Source of the DNA: an uncultured Anaerolineae bacterium
GTDB lineage: Bacteria; Chloroflexota; Anaerolineae; Aggregatilineales; Phototrophicaceae
Direction of reading: 5' to 3'
NCBI GenBank assembly: GCA_934216615.1
Contig: CAKQCB010000001.1
Coordinates: forward strand, 310,001-374,000
DNA: 64,000 bases
Shown here: one piece after another, positions 41,056 to 49,796 of the stretch
Layout: each line of letters opens with the position of its first letter
Numbering within the stretch: the stretch's first letter is position 1
Translations under genes and position numbers: made by a program
The notes under the pieces: model-generated
What the model was told of the DNA's origin: nothing
What the model saw: only the letters and a program-made list of their open reading frames with translations
Database searches by the model: none

Positions 41056-42438
41056 TTAACTCCCCGCTTTTTTATCCCGCAGGTAGGCAGCGGTAGCTAG
41101 ACCTGCGCAGACTTGCACACCCACTAAACTGCGTACGGGCAGGGCACGATAATTCAGCTTGCTTTCAAGGTCGGCGCTTGACTCATCAAACCGCGCCAGC
41201 GCTTGACTGTGTGTTTCCACAAGGTCAGCATGCGTATTCCCGCTGGCAATTTCTGCACCCAACAGCCGCACAAACATGCCGAAAATCAAGAGGCGATAGA
41301 AACGGGTTCCCAATACAGCGCTGAAGACTTCGGCATTCGTCGCCATGCGTTCTGTATCTGGTGAAGTCAACGCCCATTGACGTTCCGCTGCACGATAGGA
41401 TGCGCCCATGCTGATGAACGCATTCACTGCGCGGGTGATCAAAGTTTCTTGTGTGAGTAACGGATTCACCAATGCCAGTTTCGCTTCAAGCCAACTTTCG
41501 GACACCTCTTGCTGATCCAAGCCTTGGATGATGGCCTCACGTCGTGACGTCGTTGAGGGCGAGAGGTCGGTCACGCGCGGGTCTTCATAATAAGGAAGCT
41601 CGACGATTAAGAAGTGCGAGCCATATTTTTCTACGTATTCGGCACTAGAACCGCCGGAATTCATCACGCTAGCAGGGTCTTCTACACCATTGGCTAACAG
41701 ATGATCGTATCCATCTTTTGCCGAAAGGGATTCATAAACTGCGGGAGCCAGTGTTTTAGCATAACTGGCTTCAGGTTCGCCTAAATCGAGCGCGAGATCA
41801 TACCATTCTGGAATCTCTCGGAACAGCTTGAACAACGCTTCATCACCGCCAGAAGTATAGTAATAAACACCGCCAAAGCCCGCGTTATGAAGCGAATAGA
41901 GCAGGGTAGGTTTCACCTCGTCGATGACGTTCATCAGCACTTGCGTTTCGGGTAACGGGCTGTTGAAATTCAGGGTTTTGTACTGAAGCGGGAATGTCCA
42001 CTCAACCTGATCGAATGGAGCAGGGCGAAAGAAATTGCGCGCATAATGGGTGGGGGTGTAGGGGCCTTTGAACCAACCTTCATTGAGGCGCATGCCGTCA
42101 CTATCAATCGTCTTGATGAAATGCCACGTATAGCCTAATTCATCTCGCAGCTTTGCATCTTCACAAAGCCGACGGGTTAAATATTCAATCGTCATACATC
42201 CAATCGGCTCATTGGGGTGTGGCCCGCCGAACACAAACGCGCTCAACTCACCGCCGTGGATGGTGATCAGCTCAATGGGGTCGCCGGCGCGGGTATGCCC
42301 AACCACTTTGATCGTGACTAAATCAGGAAATTCTTCAGCCAGTTGATGGCTGGATGCGTTTAATTCATCAACAGTTAAAAATGCGGGGTAGTCGGGAATC
42401 GATTCTGCAATCTCACGTAAATCCACAGTGGGCCTCAA
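41056..42438 (-). CDS. M14-family zinc carboxypeptidase-like protein
   Basis: 460 residues. Metal ligands His74 and Glu77 are in GGPHPNEPIG, the third in LLYSLHNAGFGG, and the catalytic Glu in HFLIVELPYYED, matching the M14 peptidase pattern; Arg/Asn substrate residues are in THYARNFF. There is no signal peptide, so it is cytoplasmic. Beyond the catalytic domain (about 1-300) a helical C-terminal domain of about 150 residues has no assigned role. It is preceded by a hairpin that isolates it from the amidohydrolase gene. Likely an intracellular peptide or amide hydrolase; substrate unknown. Confidence 0.88.
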   Translation of the reverse strand: MRPTVDLREIAESIPDYPAFLTVDELNASSHQLAEEFPDLVTIKVVGHTRAGDPIELITIHGGELSAFVFGGPHPNEPIGCMTIEYLTRRLCEDAKLRDELGYTWHFIKTIDSDGMRLNEGWFKGPYTPTHYARNFFRPAPFDQVEWTFPLQYKTLNFNSPLPETQVLMNVIDEVKPTLLYSLHNAGFGGVYYYTSGGDEALFKLFREIPEWYDLALDLGEPEASYAKTLAPAVYESLSAKDGYDHLLANGVEDPASVMNSGGSSAEYVEKYGSHFLIVELPYYEDPRVTDLSPSTTSRREAIIQGLDQQEVSESWLEAKLALVNPLLTQETLITRAVNAFISMGASYRAAERQWALTSPDTERMATNAEVFSAVLGTRFYRLLIFGMFVRLLGAEIASGNTHADLVETHSQALARFDESSADLESKLNYRALPVRSLVGVQVCAGLATAAYLRDKKAGS

Positions 42439-42517
42439 TCAGCAATAATCCATGCAAAGATGCTGATTATGCGGAGTAGGCTGTTTTTTGCTATGTCCAA
42501 TGCAGGGGTGGATACAA

Positions 42518-42556
42518 CGCCTAGCCACTATCTCACTGAAGAATAGTGGCTAGGCG
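42518..42556. terminator. Hairpin between the two metallohydrolase genes
   Basis: A 14-bp perfect stem CGCCTAGCCACTAT/ATAGTGGCTAGGCG with an 11-base loop lies 11 bases past the stop of the M20 gene. The minus-strand tail is only moderately T-rich (TTGTATCC), while the plus side has TTTGTTTGTTTT. It probably terminates the M20 transcript and insulates the M14 gene. Confidence 0.7.
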
Positions 42557-42566
42557 TTTGTTTGTT

Positions 42567-43799
42567 TTACGGATGAGAGAGAATCCACTCGATAGTTTTG
42601 AACGCCAACTTGTCGAGCGCTTCCACGCTCATGGCGATGTGTTCTTCTTTGGTGTCTTCGATCTTATTGTGCGAAATCCCATACAGGCTTTGGGTGAACA
42701 TCATCACCGTGGGAATGCCCGAACGCGCCACTTCAGCCGCATCGTGAAGCGGGCCACTAGGCAAACGGTGCGCCACGCCTGTCGTTTCGCGTACCGCTTC
42801 TTCGCAGAAATTCAGCAGGTCAGGATCAAAGGGGATGGGGTGGATTTGCCAGAGCGTGTTCCATTCAACTTCACATTTTTCTTCTTGGGCAAACCGTTCG
42901 CTGGCTTCACGCGCTTCATTGTACATGGCGGCTAAAGCATCGGCATCCATGTGACGTTGGTCGAGCGTCATATCACATTGGCCGACGACTGCTGTCACGA
43001 TACCGGGTTTGGTTTCTACACGCCCAACGGTACAAACACCGCCGTGACGTTTGGCAATTTCACGGATTTCTAACGCCAGTTTGGCCGCCGCGCCAAGCGC
43101 ATCACGGCGTTTATCCATCGGGGTTGAGCCGGAATGAGCGGCTTGTCCCGTAAAACGAATGGCGTGACGCTCTACGCCAAAGGTGCCCACCACCACGCCT
43201 AAAGCATGATCCATGCTTTCAAGGACAGGGCCTTGTTCGATATGAAGTTCAAGATACGCCGCCGCGTTTTCTTGTTGGATTTTTGCATCTAGCATAAGTT
43301 CAACATCCACGCCAAATTGAGATACTGCTTCGGCTTGGGTGATGCCTTCTTTATCTTTCAATGTGTATAACTCGGCAGGGTCTAACGAACCTGAAAATGC
43401 GCTTGATCCGACTAAACTGCGTCCAAAACGCGCGCCTTCTTCATCTGCCCAATCGACCAAGCGAATGGTGACTGCTGGTGTCCCTTGTTCCGCAAGGTGA
43501 CGCATGACTTCTAAACCTGCGAGCACGTTCAAACAGCCATCCAACCAACCCCCGTTAGGTACGCTGTCCATGTGACCGCCGATGATGAGTGTTTGCGGGG
43601 ATGCCCCGGCGAGGGTTGCCCAAAGATTGCCTGCCGCGTCAATTTCAACTTCAACCGGTAATTCTGCAAGTTTTTCACGCAGCCATGCACGGGCTGTAGC
43701 CCATGTCTCCGTCCATGCAACTCGCTGTGCGCCGTCCTCAGTGCCAGTTAAAGCGCGTAGTTCCTTCAGTTCATCAATCGTTCTTTGTGGATTCAACAT
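42567..43799 (-). CDS. M20-family amidohydrolase (N-carbamoyl-L-amino acid hydrolase / allantoate amidohydrolase type)
   Basis: Binuclear metal hydrolase that removes carbamoyl groups from N-carbamoyl amino acids, ureidoglycolate or allantoate. The metal motif is GGHMDSVPNGGWLDG (His76, Asp87), the catalytic DEEGARFG near 119-126, then LELHIEQGPVLE and HSGSTPMDKRRDA of the dimerisation domain, and SGPLHDAAEVARSGIPTVMMF. These match the hydantoinase/carbamoylase family, which differs from ordinary M20 peptidases. Length 410 is usual. Which carbamoyl substrate is used cannot be decided, and no hydantoinase gene lies nearby. Confidence 0.92.
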   Translation of the reverse strand: MLNPQRTIDELKELRALTGTEDGAQRVAWTETWATARAWLREKLAELPVEVEIDAAGNLWATLAGASPQTLIIGGHMDSVPNGGWLDGCLNVLAGLEVMRHLAEQGTPAVTIRLVDWADEEGARFGRSLVGSSAFSGSLDPAELYTLKDKEGITQAEAVSQFGVDVELMLDAKIQQENAAAYLELHIEQGPVLESMDHALGVVVGTFGVERHAIRFTGQAAHSGSTPMDKRRDALGAAAKLALEIREIAKRHGGVCTVGRVETKPGIVTAVVGQCDMTLDQRHMDADALAAMYNEAREASERFAQEEKCEVEWNTLWQIHPIPFDPDLLNFCEEAVRETTGVAHRLPSGPLHDAAEVARSGIPTVMMFTQSLYGISHNKIEDTKEEHIAMSVEALDKLAFKTIEWILSHP

Positions 43800-43907
43800 T
43801 AACGTTTCTCTCTTGATTCAAAAAATGTAAATAGACGATCATTTGCTTGAGGATACCTCAAATCTTTTCTCGTATCACATTTGTGTGCCCTCTGAAGCAT
43901 CAAAAAT

Positions 43908-43943
43908 AAAAACAGCCCACATCTATCAACTGCGGGCTGTTTT
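43908..43943 (-). terminator. Rho-independent terminator of the carbamoyltransferase operon
   Basis: On the minus strand AAAACAGCCC / GGGCTGTTTT (10-bp stem, 15-base loop) is followed by TATTTTTGATG. It lies 26 bases after the last gene of the run from 48889 to 43970. Confidence 0.85.
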
Positions 43944-43969
43944 GAAAATTTAAAACGTGGTCAGTATGC

Positions 43970-44320
43970 CTATAAACGAGATGCGCGTGCTTTTTCTTCT
44001 GTCCAAGCTTCGTCTTCAATGTTTCGAGCGAGTAGAGCAGGTTGTTCTATTATTGCGAAGAAGACGGCGAAGATCAGCGCTAAGAGCAGGCTGACCGCAA
44101 CGGCGATGAATGCGCGCACAATCCCACCATGAAAGATGAAGATAGTGCTCAAACCCGAAATCGGCGCGGCGATCACAGCCACCGCGATCAGATAGTTAAA
44201 GAGGCGAGCAGGCACACTCCCATATACAGGATGTTCTCGTAACGCCTTACGCGAAACAAAAATTCCTAATATCGCACCAATGACTAACCCTAGCAAAATT
44301 GCTTCTAAAATGACCAACAT
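43970..44320 (-). CDS. Small membrane protein, four-helix
   Basis: 116 residues with helices near 2-22, 41-60, 66-80 and 76-95 and a charged C-terminus (ARNIEDEAWTEEKARASRL). No known family. AAAGGCA precedes the ATG. It is the last gene of the carbamoyltransferase operon, starting 13 bases after the DUF5989-like gene and ending before a terminator. Possibly an accessory of that membrane assembly. Confidence 0.7.
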   Translation of the reverse strand: MLVILEAILLGLVIGAILGIFVSRKALREHPVYGSVPARLFNYLIAVAVIAAPISGLSTIFIFHGGIVRAFIAVAVSLLLALIFAVFFAIIEQPALLARNIEDEAWTEEKARASRL

Positions 44321-44333
44321 CGGCAGTTTGCCT

Positions 44334-44504
44334 TTACCAGAGTGAGTAAATGAAAGGCCCAGTCACTGGATTATTCGCCAAGATGAGCAGCCCTACAACC
44401 AACGTGAGGACAACCATCATCGGCACCAGCCAGAATAATTTTCGTTTCCACAGGAAAGTCAGAAGCTCTCCCCAAATGCCCATCCGAGCAATAATATCAC
44501 GCAT
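44334..44504 (-). CDS. DUF5989-family small membrane protein
   Basis: A 56-residue protein, MRDIIARMGIWGELLTFLWK at the start, then KRKLFWLVPMMVVLTLVVGL and a C-terminus GPFIYSLW. This is the DUF5989 pattern (one membrane helix, ELxxFLWxxK motif and a PFIYxLF-like end), a family found beside SxtJ-like proteins and carbamoyltransferases. GAGGACTT precedes the ATG. It starts 18 bases after the carbamoyltransferase stop. Missed by ordinary length cut-offs. Confidence 0.85.
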   Translation of the reverse strand: MRDIIARMGIWGELLTFLWKRKLFWLVPMMVVLTLVVGLLILANNPVTGPFIYSLW

Positions 44505-44522
44505 TTTAAGTCCTCTTATCGA

Positions 44523-46316
44523 CTAAACAGGTTTTTCAACAATGTAAGGCCCAAGCACTAAAATATCAATATCGCTGTTGATAAAGGTATTCCATGCGTT
44601 TTGGGGAGAAGTGACGATAGGTTCACCGCGTAAGTTGAATGACGTGTTCAACAGTACAGGAACCCCTGTGATTTGTCCAAAGCGTTCAATCAGTCCATAG
44701 TAGCGCGGGTTGGTTTCGCGTTCAATGGTTTGTAAACGCCCTGTGCCTTGATGCGAAACCGCTTGAATTTGATCTTGCTTATCTTCTTTGATCGGGCTGA
44801 CCATGAGCATGTAGCGCGGGGCTTCGTGGGTTTCAACGTCTGGATAGTCGAAATATTCACTGGCGCGGTCGCGTAGAATTACTGGCGCGAACGGACGGAA
44901 CGGCTCGCGGAATTTGATTTTGGTGTTGACGACTTCTTTCATCGCGTCAAAACGTGGGTCGGCAATGATGCTTCGGTTCCCTAATGCGCGTGGCCCCCAT
45001 TCAAACCGACCTTGAAAGAAGCCGAGTACTTTTTCTTTGGTCAAGCTGTCGGCGAGGTAGTCGAGCATGGGTTCATCATTGTCTGCATACGCGCTGAACT
45101 TCACGCCTTTTTCGGTGAGGAAATCGTGAATTTGCCCATCGGTATAAGATTTACCCCAATAGGCGTTAGGCATCACCCATTTACGGGGCTTATTTAAGAC
45201 CATATGATAGGCCCAGAGTGCCGCCCCTAAAGCGCCCCCATCATCCCCTGCGGCAGGCTGAATATAGATTTCTTCAAATGGGGTTTCGTTTAGAATACGA
45301 TAATTGGCCTTTGTATTCAGGGCAACGCCACCTGCCATGACCAGTTTCTTTAAACCCGTCTTTTGATATAGGTGGTTCGCCATCTTAATGAGCGCTGTTT
45401 CTGTCACAGCCTGAATACTTGCGGCGACGTCCGCATAATGCTGGTTCAAATCCATGGCTGTGCGCTCGGCCGAGCGTTCGGGGTTGGTCGCCATCGTGAA
45501 AAAATCACTCTCTTCACTGCGGGGGTTCCCGAATAATTCTACAAATTTATCGTTATAGGTGCGCTCGTTGGAATAGTGATAGCTAAAATATTCCATGTTG
45601 AGGCGGAAGCCGGCATCAGCATCACTTTGCTTGAACAGCTTCTCCACTTTATCGACATAGCGCGGGGTGCCATAGGGCGCCATGCCCATCACTTTATATT
45701 CACCGTTGTTGACGCGGAACCCTAACCATGCTGTGAACGCCGAATAGAGAAGGCCGATTGAGTCGGGAAACTTCATTTCTTCAGAGAGGTTGACGATATT
45801 ACGCCCCTCGGGTTCGCCTTCCCAATAACTGCTGGCGACGCCGAGCGTCGTCGTAGACCATTCACCTACACCATCGACGGTGAGGACGGCCGCTTCACGG
45901 AATGGGCTGGCGAAGAAGGCGCTGGCCGCATGGCTCATGTGATGGTCGCAGAACAGAATACGGTCATAAGGGATATTCACTTCCTTATGAATAATATTCT
46001 TGACCCATAGTTTCTCGTTCAACCAACTGAGCAGAGAATCCCGCCAGACAGGGGCAGAACGGGGAAATGTGTTCAACGTGGTGGTTAAAATACGTTCAAA
46101 CTTCAACAACGGTTTTTCATAGAAAACGGCGTAGTCTAAGTCTTGACCCGTAATTCCTGCATAATTTAAACAGTATTCAACCGCATGTTTGGGAAAACTG
46201 CTGTCATTCTTCTTACGTGTGAAGCGTTCTTCCATTGCGGCGGCGACGAGTTCACCATCTTTGAGTAGGGCAACCGCAGAATCGTGATAAAAACAGGCAA
46301 TACCGAGAATATACAT
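44523..46316 (-). CDS. Carbamoyltransferase (NodU/CmcH/TobZ family)
   Basis: 597-residue enzyme that makes carbamoyl adenylate from carbamoyl phosphate and ATP and transfers the carbamoyl group to a hydroxyl, often on a sugar or secondary metabolite. N-terminal YrdC/Kae1-like half: GIACFYHDSAVALLKDGELV, EERFTRKKND, CDHHMSHAASAFFASPF (iron-site His), ALNTKANYRIL. C-terminal half: QGRFEWGPRALGNRSI, REPFRPFAPVI, LLNTSFNLRGEPIV. Start at 46316 with AAGGGTAACTC. The longer reading from 46352 is rejected. It lies between the SxtJ-like and DUF5989-like genes, the usual arrangement for polysaccharide or metabolite carbamoylation. Confidence 0.94.
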   Translation of the reverse strand: MYILGIACFYHDSAVALLKDGELVAAAMEERFTRKKNDSSFPKHAVEYCLNYAGITGQDLDYAVFYEKPLLKFERILTTTLNTFPRSAPVWRDSLLSWLNEKLWVKNIIHKEVNIPYDRILFCDHHMSHAASAFFASPFREAAVLTVDGVGEWSTTTLGVASSYWEGEPEGRNIVNLSEEMKFPDSIGLLYSAFTAWLGFRVNNGEYKVMGMAPYGTPRYVDKVEKLFKQSDADAGFRLNMEYFSYHYSNERTYNDKFVELFGNPRSEESDFFTMATNPERSAERTAMDLNQHYADVAASIQAVTETALIKMANHLYQKTGLKKLVMAGGVALNTKANYRILNETPFEEIYIQPAAGDDGGALGAALWAYHMVLNKPRKWVMPNAYWGKSYTDGQIHDFLTEKGVKFSAYADNDEPMLDYLADSLTKEKVLGFFQGRFEWGPRALGNRSIIADPRFDAMKEVVNTKIKFREPFRPFAPVILRDRASEYFDYPDVETHEAPRYMLMVSPIKEDKQDQIQAVSHQGTGRLQTIERETNPRYYGLIERFGQITGVPVLLNTSFNLRGEPIVTSPQNAWNTFINSDIDILVLGPYIVEKPV

Positions 46317-46320
46317 TGAG

Positions 46321-46551
46321 TTACCCTTGTAGTTTTGCCGCGTCGATTTCATTGCTCACAGGTTCACGTTCCAACCACTGCACTGACGTATCTTTCAGGC
46401 GCATAGGGTCAGTTAGAAACCGAGCGATCAAACCAAAAGGGACAAGGATGGTAAAGTAAAACAAAGTCGCGATGATCCGCCCTTGAGCGTCGCCAACAAT
46501 CCCCGCGACAATCTTAAAACGGTCAAACGCAAGCTGAAAAATGGCTGACAA
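46321..46551 (-). CDS. SxtJ-like small membrane protein
   Basis: 76 residues, start TTG with GGAGAAAT upstream. One or two helices (about 5-18 and 27-46), followed by FLTDPMRLKDTSVQWLEREP, resembling the end of SxtJ-family proteins that accompany carbamoyltransferases. It is shorter than typical SxtJ, so it may be a minimal form. It ends 4 bases before the carbamoyltransferase ATG. Predicted to recruit the enzyme to the membrane, on context alone. Confidence 0.75.
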   Translation of the reverse strand: MSAIFQLAFDRFKIVAGIVGDAQGRIIATLFYFTILVPFGLIARFLTDPMRLKDTSVQWLEREPVSNEIDAAKLQG

Positions 46552-46575
46552 AGCATTTCTCCAATCAAATTATTG

Positions 46576-46609
46576 CGCCTATCTGACGATTGTAGAAAAT
46601 AGATAGGCG
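46576..46609. repeat. Inverted repeat between the SGNH and SxtJ-like genes
   Basis: CGCCTATCT / AGATAGGCG (9-bp stem, 16-base loop) lies within the 68-base gap inside the operon. It could be an attenuator or partial terminator adjusting the ratio of upstream and downstream genes. The flanking sequence is not strongly T-rich. Confidence 0.4.
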
Positions 46610-46619
46610 AATCTCAACC

Positions 46620-47597
46620 CTAAGAGGGTGATTGTTCAAAAAACAACTCGTATATCATATCCCCAACCAAATGATGGAACATCACGCTGGGGTGACCGTC
46701 GCGCGGGGATACCACCACATCTTCAACGGGTAGCGCCGCGGCGGCATCAAAGAGTTTCAGGATGTCGGGCGGGTTTTCACGGCTTTCAAAAGCTTGTGCG
46801 ACACGGTCCACATACGGGATACTTCGTACCGGGTCTTGAAGATTTGGGAAGATGACCACGATTAAGCGCGCATCTAACGCATCAACATAATCGGCAAAGG
46901 CGTTTAATTCACGTTCGTGAATTTGCCAAATGCCAAAATTATCGTAGGTGTCATACTGCCACTGCCAATAATCGGATGGGAAACCTGCCGAAAAACGCGC
47001 ATATAACCAGTTGAGCAAGTAAGACTCGCGGAATAATGGGGGTGGTTCGGGGATATGAACCCCCATACCCACGCTCAACGCCGAATATTCAATGTCATTC
47101 AAGAAATACTGCAAGATGACCGTATCAGGCGTGCCTAAGCGTTCAACCGCTTCTTCTAAGAAGACTTGTTGTTCAGGTGTCGAACTGCCGGACGACCCTA
47201 AATTCACCACCGCGTAATCATCGCCGAGGTCTTGCGCCAAAACCGCACTAAAACGATCATCAGGGTTTTCGATGCCCCAACCTTCGGTGAAAGAATCCCC
47301 AAGGATATAAATGGTCTGCTGGCCTGTTAAATCTTCGGCTGTCCATTCACGGTCGCGATAGCCATATTGGTTTTCGCGCCAGTGATATTCCATCCAGCGG
47401 TAGGATGCAAGGCGACCTTCGGTGTCAATGTGAATATAGCGGAAGTACAACTCACCCAACGCTAACGCGCCGACAATTACAACATAGGTCAGGATAAGAC
47501 CTTGAGCAATAGATCGGATCAGTTTATAGCGTTTTTGTAAGGCCAACCCCAATAAAATGGCGCCGATCAGCGCAATCACTCCGATAATTGCAATCAT
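46620..47597 (-). CDS. Membrane-anchored SGNH hydrolase-like protein (paralogue A)
   Basis: 325 residues with two N-terminal helices (about 3-20 and 30-50) and an outside SGNH domain. Block I ILGDSFTEGWG gives the catalytic Ser, block III QYFLNDIEY and block V PRDGHPS (Asp and His) are all intact, so an esterase or acetyltransferase-partner activity is plausible. Very like the protein at 55856-56869 (same PYVDRVAQAFES segment and the same ending). The ATG overlaps the propeller gene stop (ATGA). It is in the carbamoyltransferase operon. Confidence 0.86.
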   Translation of the reverse strand: MIAIIGVIALIGAILLGLALQKRYKLIRSIAQGLILTYVVIVGALALGELYFRYIHIDTEGRLASYRWMEYHWRENQYGYRDREWTAEDLTGQQTIYILGDSFTEGWGIENPDDRFSAVLAQDLGDDYAVVNLGSSGSSTPEQQVFLEEAVERLGTPDTVILQYFLNDIEYSALSVGMGVHIPEPPPLFRESYLLNWLYARFSAGFPSDYWQWQYDTYDNFGIWQIHERELNAFADYVDALDARLIVVIFPNLQDPVRSIPYVDRVAQAFESRENPPDILKLFDAAAALPVEDVVVSPRDGHPSVMFHHLVGDMIYELFFEQSPS

Positions 47598-48889
47598 GAG
47601 TGGTTCTCCACGAGTTGGAGAATATCGCCTTTGTAGTCAGCGAGGTAAAGCTCACCGTGTTCATCTTCGCCAAACGAGGTGATTTGCCGACCTGTTTCCA
47701 TGAACAAGGTGTTGATCCATTCACCGCTGGAATTGCGGTGTAATGTCCAAACACGCCCAGAGCAATAATCAGCATAGATATATACGCCGTTCAATTCCGG
47801 CATCGCAAGACCCCGATACACATACCCGCCGGTGATGGAGCACCCTTGAGTGTGCGGAAACTCTGTGATGGGCATGATCATGCTGTCAGTATTTTCTGGC
47901 GGGGCAGGGGCGCGTAGGAGCGTTCCTTCATAATCGCGCCAGCCGTAGTTTTCACCGCCGAGGCTGTTGGCGGGTTGAAAGTCGATCTCTTCCATCATCC
48001 ACTGACCCACATCCCCAATATATAAATCACCTGTGGCACGGTCAAAGCTGAAGCGCCACGGGTTTCTTAAGCCATATGCCCAAATTTCAGGGGATGCGCC
48101 TTCTATATCTACAAAGGGGTTGGTCGGGGGGATGATGTTTTCATTCATGATGTCGATGCGCAGGATTTTTCCGAGTAACAATCCTAGATTTTGCGCATTA
48201 TTATCGGGGTCGTCTGCCGCACCCCCATCACCAATGCCGATATATAAATAACCGTCGGGGCCAAAGGCGATCATCCCGCCGTTATGGTCATGGTGTGGTT
48301 GAGGGATTTCAAGCAGGATTTCCCCTGAATTGGGCAAAGCTTGGTTTGGATTATTCGGGTTTACGTGGTAACGCGCAATGCGTGTATCCCCGCGCACATC
48401 GGTGTAATGAATCGCGATCACGCCGTTATTGGCATAGTCGGGATGAAAAGCCAACCCCAACAACCCGCGTTCACTGTAAGTTCCCCGAAAGACATCCGTT
48501 GATAACAGCAGTGAGATGTCAATGAATGGGGTCGGTTGTTCAACGCCATTTTCAAGAATCCATACCATGCCCGTTTGTTCAGCGACAAATAAACGTCCAC
48601 TGCCATCGCCTGAATGAGTGATGAGGATGGGGTTATCAAAGCCCGTCGCAATCGGGACGAGCGCATAATTTGCGCCATTTGGGGGTGTGTCGAGGGATAA
48701 CACAGGAACAATCGTCGGAATCGGGGTTGAAATTACGGTTGAAGGTGTCAAAACTGTTGTTGAGCTGGTCACTGCGCCTGCGATGATCAAAACGACAAAC
48801 AACAAAATCATTAAAACAGTACCACTCCCCAATAGGATGGCGCTTCCAATAATGAAAGCGGGCGTGTGGTTATTTTCATTTTCTTGCAT
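47594..48889 (-). CDS. Membrane-anchored glucose/sorbosone dehydrogenase-like propeller
   Basis: 431 residues, one N-terminal membrane helix (about 10-38), a short Thr/Pro linker, then a six-bladed propeller of the soluble PQQ-glucose dehydrogenase / HHIP group. Diagnostic are GFDNPILITHSGDGSGRLFV, ERGLLGLAFHPDY, PQPHHDHNGGMIAFGPDG (the His-rich active-site segment), YLYIGIGDGG, GLRNPWRFSFD and TDGYVYRG-like GGYVYRGLAMPEL. It probably oxidises or binds a sugar outside the cell. GAGGCAG precedes the ATG. It is the first gene of the operon running through the SGNH protein to the carbamoyltransferase. Confidence 0.88.
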   Translation of the reverse strand: MQENENNHTPAFIIGSAILLGSGTVLMILLFVVLIIAGAVTSSTTVLTPSTVISTPIPTIVPVLSLDTPPNGANYALVPIATGFDNPILITHSGDGSGRLFVAEQTGMVWILENGVEQPTPFIDISLLLSTDVFRGTYSERGLLGLAFHPDYANNGVIAIHYTDVRGDTRIARYHVNPNNPNQALPNSGEILLEIPQPHHDHNGGMIAFGPDGYLYIGIGDGGAADDPDNNAQNLGLLLGKILRIDIMNENIIPPTNPFVDIEGASPEIWAYGLRNPWRFSFDRATGDLYIGDVGQWMMEEIDFQPANSLGGENYGWRDYEGTLLRAPAPPENTDSMIMPITEFPHTQGCSITGGYVYRGLAMPELNGVYIYADYCSGRVWTLHRNSSGEWINTLFMETGRQITSFGEDEHGELYLADYKGDILQLVENHS

Positions 48890-49003
48890 AACTGCCTCAG
48901 CGGTATGTCATTAATACTTGTGAGTTCATCATCAAGTGCTTGCGAATTTTATCACCTGATTTAAAATGCCAACAGGCAAACTTAAAACTTTCGTTGGTGT
49001 AAT

Positions 49004-49792
49004 ATGATGGGTTTCAGAAATATCATACGTTTTTTTGTAGCATCGCTCGTTATTTGTCTTTTCGGAACGGCGTGTTCTACTGCGCCTGAACCACCACTAG
49101 AACCCACCGTGACGCCCGTCCATCAAAATGCGGATTGGACGCCACGTTCTGAAGTGATTGACGGATTTACGATGGTTTTTGTCCCTGCAGGATGTTTTCG
49201 CATCGGCCATGTTGATGGCCGACGGAATGAACGCCCTGAAACTGAGGTGTGTTTCAACGCTTCGTATTGGATTGATGCGTATGAAGTGACCAATTCTGCG
49301 TATGGTTCAGAGGGGAATTTTTCGGGCGAAAACCGTCCCAGAGAAAACCTGACATGGGTTGAAGCCCGCGATTTTTGTACAGCGCGTGGCGGACGTTTAC
49401 CCAGCGAAGCCGAATGGGAATATGCCGCCCGTGGTCCCGACAATCTCATTTACCCTTGGGGCAACAACTTTGATGCCGCCAATCTGCTATTTGATCAAAA
49501 TGCGTATGGTCAAACTGCGGATGTGGGTAGTCGTCCGGGTGGGGTGTCATGGGTAGGGGCATATGATATGAGTGGAAATGTCCTTGAGTGGACAAACTCG
49601 ATCTATGAGCCGTATCCTTACCGCGCTAGTGGTGGGCGAGAAAATAGCACTGATTTAGAATCCCCAAGGGTGGTGCGCAGTGGATGGGGAAGTTACATCG
49701 ACTATGGGGTCAGCGCGTCAATTCGCTTCCGTTTCTTCCCGAATGATCGAGATTGGTTCTTAGGTTTTCGTTGTGTAAAGGATTCGGTTTAA
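49004..49792 (+). CDS. FGE/sulfatase-modifying-factor-like lipoprotein
   Basis: 262 residues with lipobox LFGTAC (Cys about 24). The rest is the SUMF1/FGE fold: PAGCFRIGHVDG, ASYWIDAYEVTNSAYG, LTWVEARDFCTARGGRLPSEAEWEYAARG, YPWGNNFD, MSGNVLEWTNSIYE and a final GFRCVKDS. The cysteine pair of true formylglycine-generating enzymes, normally in the final quarter, is absent (VVRSGWGSYIDYG), so copper-dependent formylglycine formation is unlikely. A lectin-like or effector role is more probable. Ribosome site weak. It starts the plus-strand pair with SGNH paralogue B. Confidence 0.86.
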   Translation: MMGFRNIIRFFVASLVICLFGTACSTAPEPPLEPTVTPVHQNADWTPRSEVIDGFTMVFVPAGCFRIGHVDGRRNERPETEVCFNASYWIDAYEVTNSAYGSEGNFSGENRPRENLTWVEARDFCTARGGRLPSEAEWEYAARGPDNLIYPWGNNFDAANLLFDQNAYGQTADVGSRPGGVSWVGAYDMSGNVLEWTNSIYEPYPYRASGGRENSTDLESPRVVRSGWGSYIDYGVSASIRFRFFPNDRDWFLGFRCVKDSV

Positions 49793-49796
49793 CCTT

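Noticed and set aside
44523..46352. A longer N-terminus for the carbamoyltransferase (MKSTRQNYKGNS...).
   Set aside because: The family begins at GIACFYHDSAV and a ribosome site AAGGGTAACTC precedes the ATG at 46316; the extension would also run into the SxtJ-like gene.
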